Shown: in pieces, positions 33,622 through 42,184 of the stretch | Numbering within the stretch: the first letter of the stretch is position 1 | Layout: every line of letters starts with the position of its first letter | DNA from: Bacillota bacterium | GTDB taxonomy: Bacteria > Bacillota_G > Limnochordia > DTU010 | NCBI GenBank assembly: GCA_012799255.1 | Contig: JAAZLQ010000288.1 | Location: 1-42,443, forward strand | Direction of reading: 5' to 3' | DNA length: 42,443 nucleotides | Made by a program: the position numbers and the translations under genes | Notes under the pieces: generated by a model | What the model saw: the letters and a program-made list of their open reading frames with translations, nothing else | Databases searched by the model: none | Told to the model about the DNA's origin: nothing

Positions 33622-34638
33622 ATGCGAGTTTTGCTTACTTCAATTCTCTGTCACACGGGAATGGCGACGCATGTCCAAGACCTTGTGAACTATCTGCAGC
33701 AGAAAGGCGTTTTTGTTGCAGTAGCTTTTAAGCGGGTAAATTTCTTGGCTGAACAAGCTGAAAGACAACTTCTCAGCAAATTAGGAGGAGCCCCTTATCT
33801 TCTTTATGACACTACTGACGAACTGCTAGGATTTGTGGTGGAGAATAAGTGCGGACTAATCCATGGCCATTCCTATGCCACATTTGAAACTGCCACTAAA
33901 GTCAGCCAGGAACTTCAAACTCCCCTTGTTGTTACATTACATTCTGTTTTCCCCTGGGAACGTTTTTTCCATGAAACGTTACTAACAGCTAGCGGCATTA
34001 TTGCGGTGGGGCCGGCTCAGGCTAGCTCCGCCAAAAATTTTGCCTCGAAAATGGTGATTATACCAAACGGCATAGATACAAAAGCTTTTGTGCCTTCTTT
34101 TGAAACCGACAGCGAGGATGGTGCATTTCGAGTGTTGTGGTACGGTAGGGTAGATGGCAGACTGTCCAAAGGGCTCCATACTTTGGATGGGATGGCGCCG
34201 CTTCTCCCCAAGCAGATCAAGATCACTGCCCTAGGATCAGCCGACTTCGCTCCCAGGAACATTCCGATGCTGCCATGGAGCGATGAACCTCTTCCATTTT
34301 TACAGCAAGCCCACATTACTTTTGGTCATTCCAGATCATTGAGGGAAGCGATGGCTGCCGGTAGTGTTGGTATGCTTCTAGGTTATGGTTATGGGGGAAT
34401 GATTACTAGAGAGTGGCTGCAGGCAGGAAGGGCTGTGGACGCCTTTCGCGAGTATCGTTTGCCACGCCCGCAGACTCGTAGGATTCTTCATGACATTATG
34501 GAGTTGGTTAACGGTGGAAAGCTAGCTGAGTTCCGCCAAGAAGCGAGGCGGCTTGCTGAACAGTACTTTGATATTGAGGATATGGGCAGAAGAACCCTCA
34601 ATTTCTATGAGTCGCACTATAGAGACGGTGAAGGGTAA
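33622..34638 (+). CDS. GT4-type glycosyltransferase
   Basis: GT-B retaining glycosyltransferase, 338 residues, short for the family. MRVLLTSILCHTGMATHVQDLV opens the acceptor domain, HGHSYATFETATKV and VTLHSVFPWERFF follow, and MVIIPNGIDTKAFVP leads to the donor half; SRSLREAMAAGSVGM holds the expected E-x7-type region. ATG 33622 has GAGGTG upstream and is preferred to GTG 33607, which would add five residues. It diverges from the GT4-GT2/pyruvyl transferase operon and probably works on the same surface glycan. Confidence 0.83.
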   Translation: MRVLLTSILCHTGMATHVQDLVNYLQQKGVFVAVAFKRVNFLAEQAERQLLSKLGGAPYLLYDTTDELLGFVVENKCGLIHGHSYATFETATKVSQELQTPLVVTLHSVFPWERFFHETLLTASGIIAVGPAQASSAKNFASKMVIIPNGIDTKAFVPSFETDSEDGAFRVLWYGRVDGRLSKGLHTLDGMAPLLPKQIKITALGSADFAPRNIPMLPWSDEPLPFLQQAHITFGHSRSLREAMAAGSVGMLLGYGYGGMITREWLQAGRAVDAFREYRLPRPQTRRILHDIMELVNGGKLAEFRQEARRLAEQYFDIEDMGRRTLNFYESHYRDGEG

Positions 34639-34775
34639 AAATTTTGTGAAATTAGGCAGGATATTTCTATTTTCTGAAGAATCCAGTCAAAAGTAACAAT
34701 AATGAATGCAGGAAGGGGGCGACTTAAAGACGTACTTGCCAGCCAAGTCTGCTGGCGGTTCGTGCGAAATGAGGA

Positions 34776-36167
34776 ATGAAAGCTTACAGAATTCGGATAG
34801 CGCTAAAGGAGCTGCCTAACGTATGGAGAGAGGTTGTTGTTCCTAGTGGAATTAGTTTGCAGACCTTACATTATGTGATTCAGTACGCCATGGGATGGCA
34901 GGACATTCAGTATCATAGTTTTCGAGTAGAAGGTGACCCGACCGAGTATGCAAACTGGTGGCTACGTATCTATCAATCTGAAAGAAAACCAAATTCCGTT
35001 ACACCTTCTGGCGGGCAAAAACGGAGGATTTCGGAAAGAACTTTTAAGTCAAGTACTGGGGTTAAGGTCGATCAACTATTAGAGAGAGCAGGTCAGTTGA
35101 CATACGTTTATGTCTTACAGGAACACTGGGAGCATGAGATTGTCCTGCAAGAAGTAATCAGAGATTACACTTCTAGCTATCCCTTTTGTACCGCGGGCGA
35201 AGGGGCTTGCCCCCCAGAAGGCTTGGGAGGGGCAGTCCAGTATATGGATTTCCTAAAAGCATGGTGCGATCCCCTGGAAAAATCTCATGGTTGGGCAGTG
35301 GCCTGGGCAAACCGGAGAGGATATTGCGGTGAATTTGACCGTGCACAAGCTAACCAGTTCTTACACCGAAAACTACCAATGGGGAAGGACAGGATTGATA
35401 AGTATGTCTTGGAGCTAACTAGCACGGTTTTTGAGACTTGGATGCCTGTCGCCTTTAAAAGCCGGGTGGATTCGGCGGTTATTGCGCAAGTACCCCTGAT
35501 TCGTTCATTTCTTGATCTGCTCCTTAAACTGAAGGAACAGGGCTCGCTTAATGTCAATGATGCCATTGAAAAGGACAACTATCATGTTTGTGTTGTGATG
35601 GAACTGAAGTGTTCGGGTTACGACTGTTTGTCTCCTGGCTTGGCTCTGAATGGCCATAAAGACGATAACTTATTGGTTCGCGAGCCTTACAACTTGGCAA
35701 CGGTTGGCGGATTTGTTAGAGAACAGAATGATCAACTTGTATTGACCACAAAAGGCGCCAAAGCAATGGAAGGATCGCCTGTTGAAGCATATTTTGCGCT
35801 TCTGACTACTTTGGTCCGAGAGTATCGGGAAATACATAACAGGGAACCGCGGGTGTTAGAGCCTGTGTTGTTAGGTCACCTCCTAAAGTTCTTGCACAAG
35901 TATGGTGTCGAAGAGCGCCATGTGGAGTTTTATACAGAGTTATTGTTAGAGGTTGATCCCTATCTTGTCCACGATTATCCTGAGGATTGGGAACGGGGAT
36001 GTGTCAAGAACTATCTTAGTCATAAGATTTTTTGGCACATATTACGACAAGGTTTCGACCTATTTGGACTAACAAAGACAAAATCTTGGCGGGAGGAGGG
36101 GTCAACCTGGGAGATTATGAAAGTAAGGAAGACGGAGCTGCTTGATAAAATTCTGGACATTTGGTAA
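34776..36167 (+). CDS. pRiA4b ORF-3-like protein with long C-terminal region
   Basis: Residues 1-170 match the plasmid pRiA4b ORF-3 family: MKAYRIRIALKELPNVWREV, YVIQYAMGWQDIQYHSF, and the zinc-like ACPPEGLGGAVQYMDFLKAW segment. Residues 170-463 form a helical region I do not recognise, rich in aromatic and charged residues. The family is found on plasmids, in IS-associated and in ordinary chromosomal contexts, with no settled function. The ribosome binding site is weak (GAGGA directly before ATG). A small GCCAGC/GCTGGC hairpin lies just upstream (34738-34756). No transposase or IS ends are seen around it. Confidence 0.75.
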   Translation: MKAYRIRIALKELPNVWREVVVPSGISLQTLHYVIQYAMGWQDIQYHSFRVEGDPTEYANWWLRIYQSERKPNSVTPSGGQKRRISERTFKSSTGVKVDQLLERAGQLTYVYVLQEHWEHEIVLQEVIRDYTSSYPFCTAGEGACPPEGLGGAVQYMDFLKAWCDPLEKSHGWAVAWANRRGYCGEFDRAQANQFLHRKLPMGKDRIDKYVLELTSTVFETWMPVAFKSRVDSAVIAQVPLIRSFLDLLLKLKEQGSLNVNDAIEKDNYHVCVVMELKCSGYDCLSPGLALNGHKDDNLLVREPYNLATVGGFVREQNDQLVLTTKGAKAMEGSPVEAYFALLTTLVREYREIHNREPRVLEPVLLGHLLKFLHKYGVEERHVEFYTELLLEVDPYLVHDYPEDWERGCVKNYLSHKIFWHILRQGFDLFGLTKTKSWREEGSTWEIMKVRKTELLDKILDIW

Positions 36168-36208
36168 GGGGTACGGACCAATGCTCCGCTTCTTGACAGA
36201 GGTAGGCG

Positions 36209-36237
36209 TTGACAAGCTGGATGTTCTCATCTATACT
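36209..36237 (+). promoter_or_regulatory. Strong sigma-A-type promoter of the T-box operon
   Basis: TTGACA (36209-36214) and TATACT (36232-36237), spaced by exactly 17 bp, place transcription start near 36244, at the beginning of the T-box leader. A second TTGACA at 36193 has no matching -10 box. Confidence 0.8.
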
Positions 36238-36244
36238 TCTATGT

Positions 36245-36504
36245 AATACCCAAACATGAAAGACGTTGAAGGGGAAAAAGTAAGTTTCATGAGCGATTTT
36301 TAGAGAGCTGGGGGTTGGTGCAACTCAGTAATCGCCTGAGGCCGAAGTTACACCCTGGAGTTGTCGATTGAACATTTTAGTAGATCGAACCGTAGACCGG
36401 CGTTAACGGTTGCGGGAGTGATGGCTCCCTAGAGTGAATCTGTGTGAAGATTAACCCAGGTGGTACCGCGGCTTTGAGTCGTCCTGTATAGGACGGCTTT
36501 TTTT
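36245..36504 (+). promoter_or_regulatory. T-box riboswitch leader, tyrosine (UAC) specifier
   Basis: A class I T-box leader that senses uncharged tRNA. Stem I begins near 36260. It has AGTAA (36290 region) on the 5' side of the specifier loop, GCGATT/AATCGC flanking the AGAGAGCTGGGGGTTGGTG apical region, and a 3' strand GAAGT-TAC-ACCCTGGAG. UAC at 36349-36351, followed by ACC, is in the specifier position and codes tyrosine. The T-box proper, CCCAGGTGGTACCGCGG (36455-36471), precedes a terminator. When uncharged tRNA-Tyr binds, the downstream PLP-enzyme gene should be transcribed. T-box identity is very sure; the specifier reading is by alignment to the usual pattern. Confidence 0.92.
36477..36504 (+). 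terminator. T-box regulated terminator
   Basis: AGTCGTCCT pairs with AGGACGGCT (one G-T pair) around GTAT, followed by TTTTTTT. It is mutually exclusive with the antiterminator that contains the T-box sequence. Confidence 0.9.
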
Positions 36505-36530
36505 GTTCGAAAAAATTAAGGAGTGGTGAG

Positions 36531-37976
36531 ATGTCCAGGATTAAGTTCTTTAGTGGTGAACAAGTTCCCTTAGAAATGCACAAACCAAAAGTTGTCCAAA
36601 AAATCCAGTTGGTGTCGGCCTCAAGACGACTGAAAGCCATGGAAGAAGCGGGTTTTAATACTTTCCTTTTGAAAAACGAAGACGTATTTATTGATATGCT
36701 TACCGATAGCGGGGTAAACGCCATGAGTGATCGGCAACAAGCCGCCATGATGATTGCAGATGACAGCTATGCAGGTTCGCAGACTTTTACTAGGCTAGAG
36801 AATAAGTGCCAAGAGATCTTTGGCACAAGATTCTTCTTACCCGCTCACCAAGGAAGGGCGTGCGAAAACATTCTAGCTAAGGTTTTAGTCAAATCGGGAG
36901 AAGTGGTCATTACAAACTATCATTTTACGACCACAAAAGCGCATATTGTGTTAAATGGCGGAACTGTACTGGAAGCACATCTTCCAGAGGCATTACAGAC
37001 TACAAGTGATCATCCCTTTAAGGGCAATATGGACTTGGAACAGCTACAAGCGCTGATCCAAGAGTTTGGAGCGGAGAAAATCAGCTTTGTGCGTATGGAA
37101 GCGGGGACTAACCTGATTGGAGGCCAGCCCTTTTCCTTAGCGAACCTTGCTGCTGTGAAAGGAATTTGTGAACAACATGGCCTGATCCTGGTATTAGATG
37201 CAAGTCTCTTAGCAGATAATCTCCACTTTATTAAAGTACGAGAAGCGGCCTGTGCAGATCTGAGCATCCGCGAAATTACCCGTAAAATCAGTGACTTAGT
37301 TGATATTCTCTATTTTTCCGGTCGGAAGTTGGGCTGTGCCAGAGGGGGCGGAATGTGTACAAATCGCGAGGACCTATGCATTAGGATGAGGGAATTAATC
37401 CCTCTTTATGAAGGATTCCTTACTTACGGTGGTATGTCAGTTAGGGAAATGGAAGCGATAACAGTTGGCTTAGAAGAAACTATGGATGAAGATATGATCA
37501 GCCAGGGGCCCCAGTTTATCGCCTACATGGTGGAAGAACTAAGCAAACGAGGTGTACCAGTAGTCACCCCCGCCGGTGGCTTGGGTTGCCATCTCAATGC
37601 CATGGAGTTTGTAGATCACATTCCTCAGCACGAATACCCTGCAGGTGCTCTAGCCGCGGCTTTGTACTTGGTTAGTGGTATCAGGGGGATGGAACGGGGA
37701 ACAATGTCTGAAGACCGAGATCACAAGGGTCAAGAAACTTTGGCCAATATGGAACTGCTTCGTTTGGCAGTGCCCAGGCGTGTGTACACTTTGTCCCACT
37801 TGAAATACGCCATAGACCGCATCACTTGGCTTTATGAAAACCGACAGTTGATTGAGGGGTTGAAGTTTGTGGAGGAGCCTAAGACTCTACGCTTTTTCTT
37901 AGGGAGCTTGGCTCCGCTTTCGAACTGGCCAGAACAGCTGATTCGCAAGTTGGAAGCGGACTTAAATGCAGTGTGA
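36531..37976 (+). CDS. Tyrosine phenol-lyase/tryptophanase-family PLP enzyme, divergent active site
   Basis: PLP-dependent beta-eliminating lyase of 481 residues, aligned along its length with tyrosine phenol-lyase (TPL). Retained: Tyr80 in DSYAGS, TTKAH, PLP lysine Lys266 in SGRK, Asp223 for the PLP ring nitrogen, GMERG with Arg389 (TPL Arg381, a tyrosine-type mark where tryptophanase has Ile), and Arg411 for the substrate carboxylate. Changed: the Arg three residues after the PLP Asp is Leu226, the first Lys of SGKKD is Arg265, the Asp after it is Leu267, and the GGH histidine is lost. AAGGAG lies upstream of ATG 36531. It is under a tyrosine T-box. It may synthesise tyrosine, or act on a tyrosine relative. 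Confidence 0.85.
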   Translation: MSRIKFFSGEQVPLEMHKPKVVQKIQLVSASRRLKAMEEAGFNTFLLKNEDVFIDMLTDSGVNAMSDRQQAAMMIADDSYAGSQTFTRLENKCQEIFGTRFFLPAHQGRACENILAKVLVKSGEVVITNYHFTTTKAHIVLNGGTVLEAHLPEALQTTSDHPFKGNMDLEQLQALIQEFGAEKISFVRMEAGTNLIGGQPFSLANLAAVKGICEQHGLILVLDASLLADNLHFIKVREAACADLSIREITRKISDLVDILYFSGRKLGCARGGGMCTNREDLCIRMRELIPLYEGFLTYGGMSVREMEAITVGLEETMDEDMISQGPQFIAYMVEELSKRGVPVVTPAGGLGCHLNAMEFVDHIPQHEYPAGALAAALYLVSGIRGMERGTMSEDRDHKGQETLANMELLRLAVPRRVYTLSHLKYAIDRITWLYENRQLIEGLKFVEEPKTLRFFLGSLAPLSNWPEQLIRKLEADLNAV

Positions 37977-37989
37977 CTTTACGAATGTA

Positions 37990-38022
37990 GCTGAGTTTGG
38001 CAGGTGGTTCTCCAAACTCAGC
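37990..38022. other. Perfect 11-bp hairpin between the lyase and protease genes
   Basis: GCTGAGTTTGG pairs with CCAAACTCAGC around an 11-base loop. No U-tail on the plus strand. It may slow read-through into the protease gene or protect the 3' end of the lyase transcript. Confidence 0.5.
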
Positions 38023-38052
38023 GAATAAATGGGGAAGGAAGGGGAGATTAAA

Positions 38053-38721
38053 TTGGAGTTCTTGGCAATGGTAGTCATTATTTATCTGACCTTTTCGCTT
38101 ACGCTGAACAGTCGTCTTTTTCAGTTCGTGGAAACGTACCATAAAGGGCTGGGTGGTACTCTGAGAAAGTACAGCTTTCAGATTTGGTGTGGAAGTATTT
38201 TAGTGGCTGGTCTTGTAGGCCGGAACACCTTTAAACTGGTTGCACCCAAATTAACAGTCCAACCTGCTGAGTTGGTTATTGTGTTACTAGCTTTGATTCC
38301 CTTTATGCTAAGTTCTGGATATCAGCCCCGCAAGGATTTCAAAGGTCTAGCCCGATTTTGCCTTGTTTTCCCCATTGTTGAAGAGATTTTGTTTAGAGGT
38401 ATCATTTTACAACTTGGCACTTATTTGGTCGGTTCTGGTACCTTCTACATACCGGTTCCCATTCTAAAAGGGGTAACTGTACAGGTATTTCTGTCAGCAA
38501 TCTGTTTTTCCCTCACTCATCTTCAATACTTCGCTTTCAAAGTGGACTTTGGAGTGGTGAAAAGGCTACTCTTTGCGTTGTTGTTTGGCTTGTTCGCTGG
38601 TAATTTGGTGGAAGTTACAGGCTCAATTCTCTATCCGGTTGTGTTTCATGTTCTGGCGAACACAGGAGCAACGTTGTACTTTTTAAGGTTCTCGGGTAAA
38701 AACAAACTCCAAAATATTTAA
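38053..38721 (+). CDS. CPBP-family intramembrane metalloprotease
   Basis: Multi-pass membrane protease (CAAX protease and bacteriocin-processing, Abi/Rce1 fold). The three motifs are in place: EExxxR in FPIVEEILFRG (Glu110, Glu111, Arg115), His156 in FSLTHLQYF and HxxxN in FHVLANTG (His199, Asn203). Length 222. TTG 38053 is favoured because AAGGGGAG lies 6 bases upstream; the in-frame ATG at 38029 has no site. It follows the lyase by about 75 bases with a hairpin between them. Bacterial substrates are mostly unknown. Confidence 0.88.
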   Translation: MEFLAMVVIIYLTFSLTLNSRLFQFVETYHKGLGGTLRKYSFQIWCGSILVAGLVGRNTFKLVAPKLTVQPAELVIVLLALIPFMLSSGYQPRKDFKGLARFCLVFPIVEEILFRGIILQLGTYLVGSGTFYIPVPILKGVTVQVFLSAICFSLTHLQYFAFKVDFGVVKRLLFALLFGLFAGNLVEVTGSILYPVVFHVLANTGATLYFLRFSGKNKLQNI

Positions 38722-38730
38722 GGCAACAGC

Positions 38731-38770
38731 AACCGCGCTTCTTGTGATGAACACAAAGGGCGCGGTTTTC
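38731..38770 (+). terminator. Intrinsic terminator after the protease gene
   Basis: AACCGCGC pairs with GCGCGGTT, with an inner TTGTG/CACAA stem, then TTTTC. Confidence 0.85.
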
Positions 38771-38877
38771 TTAACTTGGTGCAAATTGCGCAGGAAATTG
38801 TCGAATTTTGGCTAATATATTAATTATCATGTAGGTAGGTTTTTACGTGTGGTTTTTTAGTGGAGGAGAGTGGGTTT

Positions 38878-40473
38878 ATGTCTAAAAAATTGAGCATTGC
38901 GCAGCGGCTCTACGGGGTGTTAATCCTCCTGTCGGTCTGTATCGGTGTGCTGGGTGTTGTGTCATGGATGATGCGCGATGAAGTTGTTAGGATCAATGAT
39001 CAAGCTAAGGCTGCTTTGTCCCGCGTTAACATGCTCAACCGCCTTGAGGTAGCCCACGTGGACTGGGCTTTGATGCTCTCCCAATCCTTGAATCTCCAAC
39101 AACCCTTCCAAGGTGAGTTAGACCATACACGTTGTGCCCTTGGGAGCTGGTATCACGAGTATATTGAGTCAGATGATTTTCAAGCTTTGCCAACAGAGCT
39201 ACAAGGAGCATATCTTGCTCTAGATAGGCCACATGCGAACTTACATAGATCTGCTCAGGTGATTTCCAACCTTTTGGTGAGTCAGAATTACTCACCTGCT
39301 ACTTGGGGACAAGCGATAAAAATTTATGAAGAAACAACTCTAGTCGATCTCCAGGCTGTGCGGGCAGAATTAAATAACATTATGGGGATTCTGGAGCAAG
39401 TGGCATCTGATTTAGAGTTGGAAGCAGATCAGACTGTCTTACAGACTAGGGTCGTTTCGACTTTAGTTATCGCTGTTTCACTGATCATCGCCTTCTTCCT
39501 TGGAGGATTCACTGTTCGTTCTATTTGCCGTTCTCTAAAAAGAACAGTCACTCTGGTGCAAGAATTGGCGAAGGGTGGAGGAGATCTCACTCAACGCTTG
39601 CCTGTGACAACGAACGATGAAATGGGCAAGTTGGCCCAAGGGATGAATGATTTCATTGCCAAGATTCATGAAATGATGTCTAGAATAGCTCACGCCGCTG
39701 TTCAAACAGCTTCAAGTTCGGCGGAAGTAGCTGCAACAATCGAAGAAACATCGAGTTCGGTTGCTAGTGTGGCGGCAACTTCCAATGAGTTTGCCTCATC
39801 CATTCAGTCATTAAATGAAAATAGCCAAGATATTGCGGAAATGGCTAAGACCACTAGCGATCGGGCGGATGAAGGAAGTGCTCAGATTAACCAGGCTTTG
39901 ACGGTGATGCAGGATATAAGCAATGAGGTCACCCAACTCAGCGCTGAGATTGAAGAACTAAATCAGCAATCTGATGAGATTCGTTCAATTGTAGAGATGA
40001 TTACAGCTATCGCGGACCAGACCAATCTCTTGGCCTTAAATGCGGCAATTGAAGCGGCACGGGCTGGAGAGCACGGACGTGGATTTTCTGTGGTTTCTGA
40101 AGAAGTAAGGACGCTTGCTGAGCAATCTGCCAACGCTGCTAGCGACATAGCGGATTTGATCGGACGAATGCAAAGAGCGGTACAGGAAACCGTCACCAAA
40201 TCCGAGCGGAGTTCAGTTAAGGTGTCGGAGGGGATTGCCACAGTGTCCAAAAGTGGACAGATGTTCCAGGAAGTCCGGGAAGTTGTCAATCGCTTAACAG
40301 ACGCAATCATGAGAGTTGCATCAGCCACCCATCAAATTTCTGCTGGCGCGCAGGAAATCGCCGCTGGAAGCGAAGAGCAGTCTGCATCACTGCAAGAGGT
40401 GGCAGCTTCTATGGATAACATCGCCCTCATCGCTAGCCAGCTTCAAGAACTGGTTAACTATTTTAAAATCTAG
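38878..40473 (+). CDS. Methyl-accepting chemotaxis protein with external CZB-like domain
   Basis: Chemoreceptor of 531 residues. Helix TM1 spans about residues 10-30 and TM2 about 195-217. The external region between them carries a CZB-like pattern: His60 with Trp63 (HVDW), [10 protein letters not shown] with Cys86, and His119/His123 (PHANLH), a likely zinc site. A HAMP domain follows (about 218-270), then the signalling domain with its hairpin tip [21 protein letters not shown] and [17 protein letters not shown] 38878 has GGAGGAGA upstream. CZB domains are normally cytoplasmic, so this external placement is notable. Ends with helix instead of a CheR-tethering pentapeptide. Confidence 0.9.
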   Translation: MSKKLSIAQRLYGVLILLSVCIGVLGVVSWMMRDEVVRINDQAKAALSRVNMLNRLEVAHVDWALMLSQSLNLQQPFQGELDHTRCALGSWYHEYIESDDFQALPTELQGAYLALDRPHANLHRSAQVISNLLVSQNYSPATWGQAIKIYEETTLVDLQAVRAELNNIMGILEQVASDLELEADQTVLQTRVVSTLVIAVSLIIAFFLGGFTVRSICRSLKRTVTLVQELAKGGGDLTQRLPVTTNDEMGKLAQGMNDFIAKIHEMMSRIAHAAVQTASSSAEVAATIEETSSSVASVAATSNEFASSIQSLNENSQDIAEMAKTTSDRADEGSAQINQALTVMQDISNEVTQLSAEIEELNQQSDEIRSIVEMITAIADQTNLLALNAAIEAARAGEHGRGFSVVSEEVRTLAEQSANAASDIADLIGRMQRAVQETVTKSERSSVKVSEGIATVSKSGQMFQEVREVVNRLTDAIMRVASATHQISAGAQEIAAGSEEQSASLQEVAASMDNIALIASQLQELVNYFKI

Positions 40474-40496
40474 TTTAGTCTACAGGTGTGAACACA

Positions 40497-40530
40497 TAAA
40501 AGAGCCTTGGGCAGGGATACCCAAGGCTCT
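40497..40530 (-). terminator. Intrinsic terminator of the acetyltransferase gene
   Basis: AGAGCCTTGGG and CCCAAGGCTCT (40501-40530) form an 11-bp stem. The U-run lies on the minus-strand side (AAAA at 40497-40500 on plus), so it mainly ends the minus-strand transcript; it also closes the chemoreceptor gene region. Confidence 0.75.
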
Positions 40531-40581
40531 AATTGATCTGGTCCAGGTCTGCTGTGTATTCCTTAAACTCGATCATAAAAA

Positions 40582-41100
40582 TCACTCCCCGCTAAACTGT
40601 TTCCAGTAACACACCTCTAACAAGGGTATACCAATCTGGATAGTCTTTTCTTTAGCCGTCAAGACAAAACCGCATTTCTCATAAAACCTGCGAGCGCGCG
40701 AGTTGCCCTTGAGTACCCAGATGTAGATATTGCTTAGTCCGAGGGCACATAGCTTGGCAATGGCAAAATCCATCATCATTTTTCCATAGCCTTGGTTAAA
40801 GTACTCTGGCAGTAGATAAATTGAAATAATCTCGCCGTCTTGGTCCCCAGCGTGTTCCTCGCGTAGGCGACCAATCGTCAGAACGCCGATAACCTGCCCA
40901 TCCAGGATCGACACATAATTGGCAAAAGTGCTATTGGCTAAGATCCGTCTAAAGCGCGGTAGGTTCTTTTCCATCGTGACCATATCATCAAGGTAGTGTT
41001 GGGGGATAATGCCTGTATACGCAGCATGCCAAGAACGGACCATAACATTGGCAAAGCCTTCGGCATGTTCTATTGCCGCTTTGGTAATTACAAAGCTCAT
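40582..41100 (-). CDS. GNAT-family N-acetyltransferase
   Basis: Acetyl-CoA-dependent transferase of 172 residues. FVITKAAIEHAEGFANVMV begins the fold, VIGVLTIGRLREE forms strand 4, and ISIYLLPEYFNQGYGKMMMD holds the acetyl-CoA pyrophosphate-binding Q/RxxGxG/A motif (NQGYGK). C-terminal NSRARRFYEKCGFVLTAKE is the usual strand 6-7 region. ATG 41100 is used because AGGAGG lies 7 bases upstream. Acceptor substrate cannot be told. It is followed on the plus-strand coordinate by a kinase gene 59 bases upstream in transcription; both may be one unit. Confidence 0.88.
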   Translation of the reverse strand: MSFVITKAAIEHAEGFANVMVRSWHAAYTGIIPQHYLDDMVTMEKNLPRFRRILANSTFANYVSILDGQVIGVLTIGRLREEHAGDQDGEIISIYLLPEYFNQGYGKMMMDFAIAKLCALGLSNIYIWVLKGNSRARRFYEKCGFVLTAKEKTIQIGIPLLEVCYWKQFSGE

Positions 41101-41159
41101 CGTAGTTCCTCCTAAATCAGAAACATCCACGTGGGATAGCAGTAAGTATCGCTACCTTG

Positions 41160-42056
41160 TCAAACAAGCCCCAGATACCAGTTGGGGATGGGATTCTTCA
41201 TCTGATCAAACCAGTGGAGAACGTCTTTGATTTGATTAAGCATGGTGTTGATTTCCTGTTCCCCGAAGGAAATAGCCCAGGGAAGGGCCGCCAGGGCGTT
41301 AGTGGCAATGTAAAAAGCCAAGAGTTGAAAGAATTCATCAGGTGGTTGCTCGCCGAAGTAGCCGTTAAGCTGCCCGCTTGCAAAATAGGGACTAGTCTTG
41401 GCGCTAAATACAATACGATTGAAATCCTCCCACGGGTCACCAAAATCATAGCGGTTAAAGTCAACTACAGAGATGACCTTCTCTCTGGAAATCACCATAT
41501 TACCAACGTGATAGTCTCCATGTTGAAATGACTGGGGACGATTTCTTAACAGATGCCAATTATCTTCTAGGTAACCAATGATATGGTTGTCGCCGGCGAA
41601 CTTAATCTCACAAGCCTGGTAAGCTTCTATCTTACTACGCGCTTTTCGACTAAATCTGCTTTCCCAATCTTCTTGCCCCGCTGGGGCGGGAATTGTGTGA
41701 ATCTGCTTTAAAAACTCCCCTGTTTTTACACCAAGGGCATATTGCTCCCTGCTTGTGAGGTTTTGTAACACAAGCTCTGCATCTTCCCCTTCGCACCAAG
41801 TAAATAGAGAATAGATACTTTTGCCGCCCTCGCAAGTTCCTAGATCTAGGGGTTTGGGTGTGGGAAGGTTGAGTTTTGCCACCTTTTCCATCATGCTAAA
41901 CTCTAATTGCTTCCGTTCATGTTTAGTGAAGTCTGCTAGGCGTAGAAGTAGTTTTTCGCCTGTGCGGGTTTCGATATAGTACTTACGATCACCTGACCAC
42001 CCTTTATCAATCGGCTCTATTTTGGCAAACGAAGAGTAACCTTTGATCTCGTTCAC
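41160..42056 (-). CDS. Aminoglycoside phosphotransferase-fold kinase
   Basis: Small-molecule kinase of the APH/choline-kinase fold, 298 residues, GTG start with AAGGATGGTGG upstream. The Brenner motif HGDYHVGN (179-186) gives catalytic Asp181 and Asn186; the metal-binding Asp199 is in VVDFNRYDFGDPWEDF. N-lobe KLLLRLADF supplies the ATP lysine region. Relatives phosphorylate antibiotics, choline, homoserine, fructosamine or methylthioribose; nothing here shows resistance. It lies directly upstream of the acetyltransferase gene, a common pairing for small-molecule modification genes. Confidence 0.85.
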   Translation of the reverse strand: MNEIKGYSSFAKIEPIDKGWSGDRKYYIETRTGEKLLLRLADFTKHERKQLEFSMMEKVAKLNLPTPKPLDLGTCEGGKSIYSLFTWCEGEDAELVLQNLTSREQYALGVKTGEFLKQIHTIPAPAGQEDWESRFSRKARSKIEAYQACEIKFAGDNHIIGYLEDNWHLLRNRPQSFQHGDYHVGNMVISREKVISVVDFNRYDFGDPWEDFNRIVFSAKTSPYFASGQLNGYFGEQPPDEFFQLLAFYIATNALAALPWAISFGEQEINTMLNQIKDVLHWFDQMKNPIPNWYLGLV

Positions 42057-42184
42057 TTTACCACCATCCTTTCAAAAAGCATTCCTTTCAGTTCACCGCA
42101 AGAACAATATTCCCTGCTAAATTATTGGCAAAATGTAGTAACTTATCTGGATGTTTTTCGTGTATGTTTATAGGGAGAGGGGCG

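Noticed and set aside
34640..36170. Mobile element around the pRiA4b ORF-3-like gene
   Set aside because: No transposase, terminal inverted repeats or target duplications are visible; only one short hairpin lies upstream.
36193..36198. A second TTGACA upstream of the T-box as an alternative -35
   Set aside because: No -10 box at 16-18 bp from it, while the TTGACA at 36209 pairs perfectly with TATACT.
41160..42056. APH-fold kinase as an antibiotic-resistance gene
   Set aside because: Only general fold motifs are seen. The fold covers many metabolic kinases and there is no mobile or resistance context.
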